Below are positions 53,843 to 62,195 of a DNA stretch of 64,000 nt, one piece after another (position 1 is the first letter of the stretch; the number at the start of each line of letters is the position of its first letter). Both the position numbers and the translations under genes were made by a program. The DNA is from Streptomyces sp. Je 1-369. GTDB taxonomy: Bacteria; Actinomycetota; Actinomycetes; Streptomycetales; Streptomycetaceae. The stretch is from NCBI RefSeq assembly GCF_026810505.1, contig NZ_CP101750.1, forward strand, positions 1,331,448-1,395,447, given 5' to 3'. Under the pieces are notes generated by a model. That model was not told the origin of the DNA, did no database searches, and saw only the letters and a list, made by a program, of their open reading frames with translations.

Positions 53843-54861
53843 TCGTCGCGGAGAACCTCACCAAGGAGTTCCGCATCGCTGAACGCAGGCCCGGCCTGCT
53901 CGGCAGCCTCGCCACGCTGCTCACCCGCGAGTACCGCACCGTACGCGCCGTGGACGGCGTCTCCTTCGAGATCCCCGCCGGTTCGAAGACCGCGTACATC
54001 GGCGCCAACGGAGCCGGCAAGTCCACCACGATCAAGATGCTCACCGGCATCATGACGCCGACGGCAGGACGCTGCCTGGTCGCCGGCATCGAGCCGTACC
54101 GCGACCGGCGGCAGAACGCCCGCTCCATCGGCGTCGTCTTCGGGCAGCGCAGCCAGCTGTGGTGGGACCTGTCGGTGCCGGACTCGTTCCGCATCCTGCG
54201 CCGCGTCTACGACATCCCCGACCCGGTCTACCGCCGCAACCTCGCGCTCTACCGCGAACTCCTCGACATCGACGCCCTCGGCACCACCCCCGTGCGCCAG
54301 CTGAGCCTGGGCCAGCGGATGCGCGCGGAGATCGCCGCGAGCCTGCTGCACGACCCCGCCGTCGTCTTCTGGGACGAGCCGACGATCGGGCTCGACATGG
54401 TCCTCAAGACGGCGGTGCGCGACCTGGTCAACCGTGCGCACCGGGAGCTCGGCACGACCGTCGTGCTCACCAGCCACGACATCGCCGACATCGCCGCGAT
54501 CTGCGACAGCGCGCTGGTCGTCGACCACGGAAAGGTCGTCCACCAGGGCTCCATCCAGGACCTGCTGCGCACGGCCGCGGACCGCTCCGTCAGCTTCGAC
54601 CACCGGGGCGGCCCGGCGCCGCACGAGGCGCTCGGCCTGATCGAGCGTGGCCTGCCCGGCGTACGGGCGAATGTCGAGGACGGCGGGCGCATCCGCGTGG
54701 ACTATCCGGCGGGCCTCTTCGCCTCGCGCCAGGTCCTCGCCTTCCTCCTGGACCACTTCGACCTCGTGGACTGCTACGCCCCGGAGCCCGATCTGGAAGA
54801 GGTGCTGCGGCAGATCTACGGCCGGGCACCCTCGCCCTCGCCCGTCGGCGGTCGCCCGTGA
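53839..54861 (+). CDS. ABC exporter ATP-binding protein (AcbW-like, NatA type)
   Basis: A 340-residue ATPase. Walker A GANGAGKSTTIKML with Lys61, Q-loop FGQRSQLWWDL, signature LSLGQRMRAEIAASLLHDP, Walker B VVFWDEPTIGLD and switch His in TSHDIADI are all intact. The C-terminal 100 residues are an accessory domain typical of the group paired with DUF990-like ABC-2 permeases. It starts at GTG 53839 inside the aminotransferase stop and overlaps the next permease. Export of the pathway product is the likely role. Confidence 0.92.
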   Translation: MIVAENLTKEFRIAERRPGLLGSLATLLTREYRTVRAVDGVSFEIPAGSKTAYIGANGAGKSTTIKMLTGIMTPTAGRCLVAGIEPYRDRRQNARSIGVVFGQRSQLWWDLSVPDSFRILRRVYDIPDPVYRRNLALYRELLDIDALGTTPVRQLSLGQRMRAEIAASLLHDPAVVFWDEPTIGLDMVLKTAVRDLVNRAHRELGTTVVLTSHDIADIAAICDSALVVDHGKVVHQGSIQDLLRTAADRSVSFDHRGGPAPHEALGLIERGLPGVRANVEDGGRIRVDYPAGLFASRQVLAFLLDHFDLVDCYAPEPDLEEVLRQIYGRAPSPSPVGGRP

Positions 54862-55682
54862 AGACCCGCATCGCCCCGCGTGTCGGGCGCTACGTCCCCT
54901 TCGCCACCGGCGGCCTCCAGTCCCTGCTCCAGTACCGTTCGATGTTCGTCGTCACGGGCGTCACCGCCGCCGCGGGCGCCGCGGTCACCGTCTTCCTGTG
55001 GCGTGCGGTGTACGCGGACTCGCCGGGCGGCACCGGCCCTGGCGGCTTCACCCCGGCGGGCATCACCACGTATCTGCTGGTGGCCCAGGTGTTGCAGGTC
55101 CTGCACGCCAACCGGGTCGACGACGAGGTGGCCGCCGAGGTCTACCGCGGGGACGTCGCCGTGCTGCTGGTGCGTCCGGTCAGCTATCCGCTGGTGCGGC
55201 TCTTCGCGTGCCTGCCGGTGGTCGCGGCCAACGCCGTCCTCGTCGGGGTGCCGGTCCTGGTGCTCTTCTCGTTCCTGGTGCCGCTGACGGCACCGCGGCC
55301 GGGAGACGCCGCACTGTTCGCCGTGTCGACGGTCCTCTCCGTGCTCATCGCGTTCTGCGTGAACCTGCTGACCGGCATGACGGGCTTCGTCACCACGAAC
55401 ACGTGGGGCGTGCGCATGGTGAAGCAGAGCGTCGTGGCCTTCTTCGCCGGGCAGCTGGTGCCGATCGCGCTGATGCCGGGCCCGCTGGCGGCGGTCGCCA
55501 CCGCCCTGCCTTTCAGAGGGATGGTCGACGGTCCGCTGACGCTGCTCCTCGGCAGGTACGACGGGGTGGGCGGGGCCGTCGCCGTGCTGGCCCAGCAGGT
55601 GGGCTGGGTGGTCGGTCTCACGGTGCTGTGCGCGGTGCTGTGGCGGGCCGCGCTCGGCCGTCTCGAGGTGCTCGGCGGATGA
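54858..55682 (+). CDS. ABC-2 type permease (AcbX-like)
   Basis: A 274-residue membrane protein with about six helices, of the ABC-2/DUF990-type permeases that pair with the ATPase before it. Typical segments are LQYRSMFVVTGVTAAAGAAV (helix 1), VYRGDVAVLLVRPVSYPLVRL (the conserved GDVALLLxRPVxY loop) and a long helical hairpin after it. GTG 54858 overlaps the ATPase stop; the stop overlaps the second permease (ATGA). Confidence 0.9.
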   Translation: MKTRIAPRVGRYVPFATGGLQSLLQYRSMFVVTGVTAAAGAAVTVFLWRAVYADSPGGTGPGGFTPAGITTYLLVAQVLQVLHANRVDDEVAAEVYRGDVAVLLVRPVSYPLVRLFACLPVVAANAVLVGVPVLVLFSFLVPLTAPRPGDAALFAVSTVLSVLIAFCVNLLTGMTGFVTTNTWGVRMVKQSVVAFFAGQLVPIALMPGPLAAVATALPFRGMVDGPLTLLLGRYDGVGGAVAVLAQQVGWVVGLTVLCAVLWRAALGRLEVLGG

Positions 55683-56491
55683 CGCGCACACGCCTCGGCA
55701 CGGCACTCTGGTACGTCAGGCTCTCCTGGTTCCTGGGCGGGGCCGGCCTGCACCGCCTCGCCGCGTACCGTCTCGACTTCGCGCTCGGCGCCGGGGCCTT
55801 CCTGGTGCGGGTCGGCATCCAGACGGCGGTGGTGGGCCTGGTCTTCCGGCAGGTGCCGGCCGTGGGCGGCTGGTCGTACCACGAGGTGCTCTTCCTGCTC
55901 GGCTTCTCCCTTCTGCCGCGCGGCCTCGACCACCTCTTCACCGATCAGCTGTGGGAGCTGGGCCGCAAGCTGGTGCAGCGCGGCGAGTTCTACCGCTATC
56001 TGATCCGCCCGGTGAACCCGCTGTTCTCCCTGCTCTCCGAGCGCTTCTTCCACCCCGACGCGCTCGGCGAGCTCGTCGTCGGCGCCGCCCTCGTGACGTA
56101 CGCGGGCACCTCGCTCGACCTGGACCCCACGGCCGCGCAGTGGGCGCTCGCCCCGCTGCTCGTGGTCTGCGGCGCGCTGATCCACACGGCGGTGAAGCTG
56201 TTCTTCGCGTCGCTGTCGTTCTGGACGGTGACGAGCCTGCCCGCGATGTACGCGGCGAGCCAGGTGTCGGAGTTCGCGGCGTACCCGCTCGACATCTACC
56301 ACGCGTCGCTGCGCGCCCTGCTGACCTGGGTGCTGCCGTTCGCCTTCACCTCGTACGTCCCGGCCGTCTATCTGCTCTCCGGCGACACGGCGCTCCTGGG
56401 GTGGCTGCCCGTGGTGACGGCCCTGTCGCTGCTGCTGGCTCTCGGCGTGTGGCGGCGCGGCATCAACACGTACGAAATGACTGGGAGTTGA
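55679..56491 (+). CDS. ABC-2 type permease, second subunit (AcbY-like)
   Basis: A 270-residue permease, about six helices, related to the previous protein. The paired cytoplasmic motif appears as LVQRGEFYRYLIRPVNPLFSLLSERF. A final helix ends WRRGINTYEMTGS. With the previous two genes it makes a complete heteromeric exporter (one ATPase, two permeases), the composition of AcbWXY. Confidence 0.9.
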   Translation: MTRTRLGTALWYVRLSWFLGGAGLHRLAAYRLDFALGAGAFLVRVGIQTAVVGLVFRQVPAVGGWSYHEVLFLLGFSLLPRGLDHLFTDQLWELGRKLVQRGEFYRYLIRPVNPLFSLLSERFFHPDALGELVVGAALVTYAGTSLDLDPTAAQWALAPLLVVCGALIHTAVKLFFASLSFWTVTSLPAMYAASQVSEFAAYPLDIYHASLRALLTWVLPFAFTSYVPAVYLLSGDTALLGWLPVVTALSLLLALGVWRRGINTYEMTGS

Positions 56492-56496
56492 GGTTC

Positions 56497-57987
56497 GTGA
56501 TCCGGGACGAGGAGCTGGCCGCGCTGCTGCGCGCGGCGCCGTGGATGTCCGAGGACGGGCGCAAGGCCGACCGGTACGAGCGCGTCGACCACGCCGTGCT
56601 CGGCTCCGCGGCGCTGCTGCTCGTCGTGGCGGCGGTCGGCGGGCCCGCGGCGGGCCGGCGGTTCTTCGTGCCGGTGGACGTCCGGGGCGGGCGGGAGGCT
56701 CATGACGTCGCGGAGTTCCATACGGATGCGGTGCTCAGGACGCTGGCGGGCGGAACGGTGCGGACGGAGCGCGGCGGCACCGTGGAGTTCCGCAGCGCGG
56801 GCGGCGCCCCGGCCGGTGCCGCCGCGGCCGGTGCCGTGCCCGAGGTGCGGCCGCTCCCCTTCGAGCAGGGCTGGTCGTCCAACGCCCTGTCGCTCGTGGA
56901 GATCCAGGGCGTCCCGCACATCCACAAGACGTACCGCACCCTCGACGACGACGTCCGCGAGTCCGACCTGCTGCGGCTGATGAACGGCACGGGACGCACC
57001 CCGGAGTGGGCGGGCGACTACACGTACACCGACCCCGGCTCCGGGACCCGCCACCCACTGGGCGTCGTCTACCGCTACGTGCCGGGCGAGGGCATCGACG
57101 TACCGCTGCGGCAGAACCTGCGAGCCCTGTGGCCCGCCCTGTCGCGCCTCCTGGCCCACGATGCGCCGGTGGCGGTGGCGCGACGCCATCTGCGGCCGCT
57201 GGAGCAGCAGTTGCGGGAGGCGGGGCGCTTCCTGCGCGGCTTCCACACCGAGCTCGCCGACCGCCTCGGCGACGGAACGCCGCAGCCCGCCTATCCGGCC
57301 GGCGAACGGCTCGTGCAGGCCGAGGAGCGGCTCGCGGACCTGCACGACCACACGACCGCGGATCCGGCGCTGCCCGCACCGGCGGTGCGGGACGCCTTCA
57401 AGGCACTGGAAGCGGAAGCGGCCGCGCTGCGCGCCGAGTTGGTCCGGTCGGGGCCCTCCTGGCCGGGCGGCGGCCCCTGCCACGGCGACCTGCACCTGTC
57501 CCACCTGCTGTGGAACCCGCCGACCCTCATCGACCTCTCCACCCCGAGCACCACTCCCACCGCGCCGGGCTGGGCCGCGCAGTCACCGCTCGAGGACGTC
57601 GTGGCGTTGCAGCGCGGCCTGGAGTACTTCGCGGCGGACGAGGCCGCGTTCGAGGCCGCGAACCGTCTGGGCCTCGACTCCCTGGAGACCATGCTCGGTT
57701 CGCTCGACGGCGCACCGCACCTCTCCCCGGCCCAACAGGACGAACTGCGCCAGGCGTTCGAGGTCGCGGACCACTGGCGGGAGCGCGTGCGCGAGCTGCT
57801 CCTCGGCCCCGCGTCCGACGGACCGCTCCGGCGACTGCTGTATCTGCGCCGGCTCCTCCACGAACTGGCCTACAACCACGCGCACACGCGCCCCTATCAC
57901 GCCGCGATCGACCTGCGCCACGCCCTGCGGCTCGGCGAAGGCGGCAGCGGCGCCCACCGCGACTCCGAGGACGTGAGGCCGTGCTGA
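56497..57987 (+). CDS. Maltokinase-like/APH-fold kinase in the biosynthetic operon
   Basis: A 496-residue protein with the maltokinase architecture: an N-terminal cap (about 10-110), then a kinase fold with HGDLHLSHLLW (His329, Asp331) and LIDLSTPS as metal site. Comparable motifs in the Mak at 11706-13046 are HGDLHLGQ and IDFEGEP. GTG 56497 is preferred by its GGGAG spacing; a TTG at 56488 would overlap the permease stop. Next to a nucleotidyltransferase and glycosyltransferases, it may place the 1-phosphate on a sugar or cyclitol before nucleotide activation. This is inference. Confidence 0.8.
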   Translation: MIRDEELAALLRAAPWMSEDGRKADRYERVDHAVLGSAALLLVVAAVGGPAAGRRFFVPVDVRGGREAHDVAEFHTDAVLRTLAGGTVRTERGGTVEFRSAGGAPAGAAAAGAVPEVRPLPFEQGWSSNALSLVEIQGVPHIHKTYRTLDDDVRESDLLRLMNGTGRTPEWAGDYTYTDPGSGTRHPLGVVYRYVPGEGIDVPLRQNLRALWPALSRLLAHDAPVAVARRHLRPLEQQLREAGRFLRGFHTELADRLGDGTPQPAYPAGERLVQAEERLADLHDHTTADPALPAPAVRDAFKALEAEAAALRAELVRSGPSWPGGGPCHGDLHLSHLLWNPPTLIDLSTPSTTPTAPGWAAQSPLEDVVALQRGLEYFAADEAAFEAANRLGLDSLETMLGSLDGAPHLSPAQQDELRQAFEVADHWRERVRELLLGPASDGPLRRLLYLRRLLHELAYNHAHTRPYHAAIDLRHALRLGEGGSGAHRDSEDVRPC

Positions 57988-60128
57988 CCCCCGAGCCCCC
58001 CGAGAACGTCGTTCCGACGGTCGGGCCCCGCATGCACATCATCGAGACCTACTTCGAGTGCTGCGGGTTCGACCACACCTTGTTGCAGGGCGGCACCTCG
58101 GTGTACCTGTGGAACCTCTCCCGGGCCTTCGCCGCGCGCGGCCACCGGGTCTCCATCGTGACGCCCGCGCACGGCCGTCTGGACGACCTGCGGCCGCGCT
58201 ACTACGTGGAGGACCTGCCGTACGAGGACGCGTACACCCTTCCCCTCGCCCTGGATCCACGGGTCTGGCGTGGATTCCCGGCCGAGACCGGGATCGAGCT
58301 GCGCACGACGGCGCACCGGATCCGGCTCGACGGCGTCGACCTGTACTTCCTCTCCAACGACTACCTCGACCGGCTGCCGACGACGTTCTATCCGCCGTAC
58401 TCCGCCAAGGGTCGTGACCTGGTCTTCTTCAAGCCGCTCGTCTTCCAGGCCGACAGCGTGCGGTTCCTGCGCGCCTGGTTCGGCGAGGAGCGGGCCCTGG
58501 TGCACGCGCACGAGCCGTACTACCACTATCTGCTGCCTGCCGCCCTGCGCGACGACGCCATGAAACTGGTCGTCAGCACCGTGCAGAGCAACATGCCGAT
58601 CGCGAAGAAGGTGTACGGGCCGGAGGTGCGGCGCCTCTTCGAACTCCTCGACGTGAAGGTGGAGTTGCCGGTGGCCGGGGAGGGGGGCGAGGGCGCGTAC
58701 CCGGCTGCCGTGCTCCAGTACCAGCAGCTCACCCACCTCCACTACGCCTATCCGCCGGACCACGTCGCGCTCTACGAGCTCACCGCCGAGCACTCCGACC
58801 TGATCGACTTCCTCTCGCCCGGCCAGCTCGACTTCTACGCCTCGTTCCGCGACACCCCCTTCGCCGCCCTCTTCGAGCGGCTCCCCATGGCGGATGTCGT
58901 GCGGCGCAACGCGCACAAGATGTTCGTGGGCGGCTGCGCGATCTCCGACGAGTGGCTCGCCATGGACCCGGCCGAGGTCGACCGGGGGGACGTGCTCGGC
59001 GGCCTCGGCCTCGATCCCGCGCTGCCCACCTTCTTCCACAACGCGCGCTACGCGGTCCACCACAAGGGCCAGGTGGAGCTGGTGCGGGCGGTGGACCGGG
59101 TCCTTTCCGAGGGGCTCGCCGCCAACTTCGTGCTGCGCTGCATCGCCGGAGAGGGCATCGACGACCCGTACTTCCATGAGGTCGCGCGGCGGCACGCCGG
59201 GCGGCTGCACCTGGAGTGGGAGCGGGTCGACGAGCGGCGGGTGTTCGCGTACGCGGCGAGCTCCGACTTCTGCGTCTTCCCGTCCAAGTTCGAGATGGAC
59301 ACGTTCCTCATCGCGCAGGGCGAGGCGATGGTGTGCGGCGCCGTGCCCATCGCGACCGCGCAGGAGGGCATGGCGCACTTCCGGCACGCCGACGGCCCGT
59401 CGACGGGTACCGGTTTCGCCGTGAACCGGTCGTTCGCCGAGGGCGACGAGCTGCTCACCTCGGCGCTCGCCGACCGGTTCCGGGAGGCGGTGGCGCTGTG
59501 GTCGCAGGAGCCGGACCGCTGTCGGGAGCTGTCGGAGCGGGCGTCCGCCGTCGCGCGCGAGTTCACGTGGGAGCGGTGCGCGGACCTGCATCTGGCCGCG
59601 TTCGGCCGCCTCTGGCGGGGTGAGCCGGCCGAGCCGCCGGTCCAACTGGCGTTGCGTCACGGCTGGTTCGAGCAGCTGCGGGACGTGGAGAGCGCCGCGG
59701 TGACGGAAGCGGCGGTCGCGCACGGCGCCGTGGACGTCTACGAACGTCACGCCCCCTTGAACGCCGACGCCGCGCGCCGCATCTTCGCGGCCGCCTGGCA
59801 GCGGGCCGACTTCGCCGCCTGCGAGCGGGTCCTCGAACGGGGACCGGGCGGAGCGGTGGGACGGCGCGACGTGGACCGGCTGCGCGGCCGCTGCCGGGCG
59901 GGCGACGACGGCCGGATCGTGTACCGGCTGCCGCACGCGGAGCGCGTCGAGCTGGTCATCCCCTCCGAGCCCGGAGCGGACGGCCGGGCGCTGCCGCGCG
60001 TGGAGCTCCTCGAACGCACCGGCCCCGGCGAGTTCAGGGGCCCTGCACCCGAGCGGCCCGGTGACGCCCGGCTGCTCCTCACCCTCGCCTCCGGGCGCGT
60101 CACCTGGGACGAGGTGCGCCGTGGCTGA
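57981..60128 (+). CDS. Glycogen-synthase-like (GT5-type) glycosyltransferase with C-terminal extension
   Basis: A 715-residue GT-B enzyme. The N-terminal domain starts [20 protein letters not shown] (about residues 18-37) with [19 protein letters not shown] in place of the KTGGL donor loop. The C-terminal Rossmann domain holds [15 protein letters not shown] and the donor-site E-x7-E region [20 protein letters not shown] (Glu438). About 190 extra residues follow, including a small beta-rich segment. GTG 57981 overlaps the kinase gene by seven bases; ATG 58032 is possible, since the paralog at 62196 begins at the equivalent of that residue. In acarbose pathways AcbS and AcbI are of this general type. 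Confidence 0.85.
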   Translation: MLTPEPPENVVPTVGPRMHIIETYFECCGFDHTLLQGGTSVYLWNLSRAFAARGHRVSIVTPAHGRLDDLRPRYYVEDLPYEDAYTLPLALDPRVWRGFPAETGIELRTTAHRIRLDGVDLYFLSNDYLDRLPTTFYPPYSAKGRDLVFFKPLVFQADSVRFLRAWFGEERALVHAHEPYYHYLLPAALRDDAMKLVVSTVQSNMPIAKKVYGPEVRRLFELLDVKVELPVAGEGGEGAYPAAVLQYQQLTHLHYAYPPDHVALYELTAEHSDLIDFLSPGQLDFYASFRDTPFAALFERLPMADVVRRNAHKMFVGGCAISDEWLAMDPAEVDRGDVLGGLGLDPALPTFFHNARYAVHHKGQVELVRAVDRVLSEGLAANFVLRCIAGEGIDDPYFHEVARRHAGRLHLEWERVDERRVFAYAASSDFCVFPSKFEMDTFLIAQGEAMVCGAVPIATAQEGMAHFRHADGPSTGTGFAVNRSFAEGDELLTSALADRFREAVALWSQEPDRCRELSERASAVAREFTWERCADLHLAAFGRLWRGEPAEPPVQLALRHGWFEQLRDVESAAVTEAAVAHGAVDVYERHAPLNADAARRIFAAAWQRADFAACERVLERGPGGAVGRRDVDRLRGRCRAGDDGRIVYRLPHAERVELVIPSEPGADGRALPRVELLERTGPGEFRGPAPERPGDARLLLTLASGRVTWDEVRRG

Positions 60129-61257
60129 CCGGGACGCGACGACGCGCACGGTCCGTACCGTGCTGCTCGCGGGCGGCGAGGGACGGCGCATGGGCCCGCT
60201 CGGGACGGGGCGGCTCAAGCCGCTGGTGCCGTACGGCGGGGCCTGCCGGCTCATCGACTTCAGCCTCGCCAACGCGCGGGCCTCCGGCCTCGGCGAGGTG
60301 CTGCTGCTCTCGCAGTACGAGGAGAGGCAGCTGATGGACGACCTGCACCGGGTGTGGAACCAGCGGCCGGACTTCCGGGTGCACTTCGGCCCGTACGACA
60401 CCGCGTACGCCACGGCGGGCACCCGCGTCCCCGCGGAACTGCCCGACCGCACCTGGCCGTTGGAGCGCGGCACGGCGGACGCGCTGATCCGCAAGAGCGC
60501 GTACGTCTTCGAAGGGGACGGCACCCGGCCCGGCCCCGAGCACGTCCTCGTACTGCACGCCGACCACGTCTACCGCTTCGACTACGGTCCGCTGATCGAC
60601 GCCCACCGCGCCTCCGGGGCGGCGCTCACCCTGGCGTACCAGCGCATCGACCCGCGCTGGGTGCACCTGTTCGGCATGGTCGAGTTCGATGCGCGGGGGC
60701 GGCTCACCGCGTTCGTGGAGAAGCCGGACGTCGCCACGAGCGACCTGGTCTTCGCGGCGTTCTGCGTCTTCGACGCCGCGGTCCTGCGCCGGTATCTGGA
60801 GCGGCTCGACGGCACCGACTGGCAGCACGACATCAGCCGGGACGTGATCCCGGCGATGCTCGCGGCCGGTGAGCACATCCGCGGCCACGAGGTGGCGGGG
60901 CACTGGGAGGACATCGGCACCGTCGAGCGCTACCACCGCGCGCACCTGGAGCTCGCGGCCTCGCCCACGGCCGGGCTGCCCGTCGGGCGCATGCCGTGGA
61001 CCGTCGCGCCGGACGTGCGGCGTGCGTGGGTGGCCGACCAGTTCGGGGTGCGCTCGTCGGTGGTGCCTTCGGACCTGGTCAACGACGGCCGTGTGGAGGA
61101 CAGCGTGCTCTTCCCCGGCGTGCGGATCGGCGCGGGCGCCCGGGTGCGGCGCAGTGTGGTGCTGCCCGGCGCCACGATCCCCGCGGGCGCCGACATCGAA
61201 GGGGCCGTCGTCCTGGAGGACGGCCACATCCAGCAGACAGAAGGAGTACGCGCATGA
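60121..61257 (+). CDS. GlgC-like sugar-1-phosphate nucleotidyltransferase (AcbR-like)
   Basis: A 378-residue enzyme of the ADP-glucose pyrophosphorylase family. [13 protein letters not shown] (about 14-26), [35 protein letters not shown] and [13 protein letters not shown] match GlgC. A left-handed beta-helix forms the C-terminus ([31 protein letters not shown]). Its place between two glycosyltransferases suggests it makes their nucleotide donor. In a normal glycogen role it would be redundant here, because GlgE-pathway genes use maltose 1-phosphate. GTG 60121 overlaps the preceding gene by eight bases. Confidence 0.9.
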   Translation: MADRDATTRTVRTVLLAGGEGRRMGPLGTGRLKPLVPYGGACRLIDFSLANARASGLGEVLLLSQYEERQLMDDLHRVWNQRPDFRVHFGPYDTAYATAGTRVPAELPDRTWPLERGTADALIRKSAYVFEGDGTRPGPEHVLVLHADHVYRFDYGPLIDAHRASGAALTLAYQRIDPRWVHLFGMVEFDARGRLTAFVEKPDVATSDLVFAAFCVFDAAVLRRYLERLDGTDWQHDISRDVIPAMLAAGEHIRGHEVAGHWEDIGTVERYHRAHLELAASPTAGLPVGRMPWTVAPDVRRAWVADQFGVRSSVVPSDLVNDGRVEDSVLFPGVRIGAGARVRRSVVLPGATIPAGADIEGAVVLEDGHIQQTEGVRA

Positions 61258-62180
61258 GTGAGCCGCAGTACGACGTCCTCGTGGTCGGCGGCGCCGGAAT
61301 CGACACCATCGTGCGCGTCGAGGCACTGCAACTGCCGCCCGGCGACTCCGTGTTCGTGCCGCCGGTGTACGACTACGTGGCGCATACCGGGAACGGCGTC
61401 GCGCTCGGCTGGCACGCGCTCGGCCTGGCCACCAAGTTCATCGACTTCCTCGGGGACGACGCGCAGGGCCGTTCCGTCCTCGACGCGTACGCCGACCGCG
61501 GCCTGGACTTCAGCCACCTCCTCTCGCCGCACGGCACCCCGCGCGGCGTCAACCTCGTCGACCCGCAGGGCCGCCGCTTCTCCTTCTACGACGGACGCCA
61601 CCCCGCGGACCTGCGGCTGCCGCGCGACTTCTACCTGCCGTACCTGGAGCGGGCCCGGCACGTCCACCTCTCCATCACCGGCGTCAACCGCGACATGTAC
61701 GACGACATCCGCGGGCTCGGCGTGACCTGTTCGACGGACCTGCACGACTGGGACGGGCGCAATCCGCACCACCGTGCGTACGCGCTCGCCTCCGACCACG
61801 TCTTCCTCAGCGCGGCCGCGATCCACGACCGGCTCGACGAGGTGCTGCACTCGGTCCTCGACGAGGGCAGGGCACGCCTCGTCGTCGCGACCGACGGCGC
61901 GGACGGCTGCCACGTCCTGGTGCGCGGCGACGCGAAGGTGCGGCACTTCCCCGCGGTGCGGCCGGAGCGGCCCGTGGTCGACAGCAACGGCGCGGGCGAC
62001 GCCTTCGTCACCGCGTTCCTGCACTCCCTCTTCGAGGGGCGTCCGGTGGAGGAGTGCGTGCTCGCCGGGTCCGTCTCGGGGGCCTTCGCCTGCGGCAGCG
62101 CGGGCACCCACACCGAGTTCATCGACCTGCCGGGGCTGCGTGGCGCGTGTGCGCGCGCGAGCGCCGCCGCCACCGGCTGA
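61254..62180 (+). CDS. PfkB/ribokinase-family carbohydrate kinase
   Basis: A 308-residue kinase. The N-terminal signature [10 protein letters not shown] and [16 protein letters not shown], and the C-terminal PfkB signature [16 protein letters not shown] with catalytic Asp249, are intact. ATG 61254 overlaps the GlgC-like stop (ATGA) and has AAGGAG seven bases upstream. Acarbose clusters contain a member of this family, the acarbose 7-kinase AcbK, used for self-protection and import; the present gene could be that or a biosynthetic kinase. Confidence 0.9.
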   Translation: MSEPQYDVLVVGGAGIDTIVRVEALQLPPGDSVFVPPVYDYVAHTGNGVALGWHALGLATKFIDFLGDDAQGRSVLDAYADRGLDFSHLLSPHGTPRGVNLVDPQGRRFSFYDGRHPADLRLPRDFYLPYLERARHVHLSITGVNRDMYDDIRGLGVTCSTDLHDWDGRNPHHRAYALASDHVFLSAAAIHDRLDEVLHSVLDEGRARLVVATDGADGCHVLVRGDAKVRHFPAVRPERPVVDSNGAGDAFVTAFLHSLFEGRPVEECVLAGSVSGAFACGSAGTHTEFIDLPGLRGACARASAAATG

Positions 62181-62195
62181 GGGAGCTGCGCGCAC

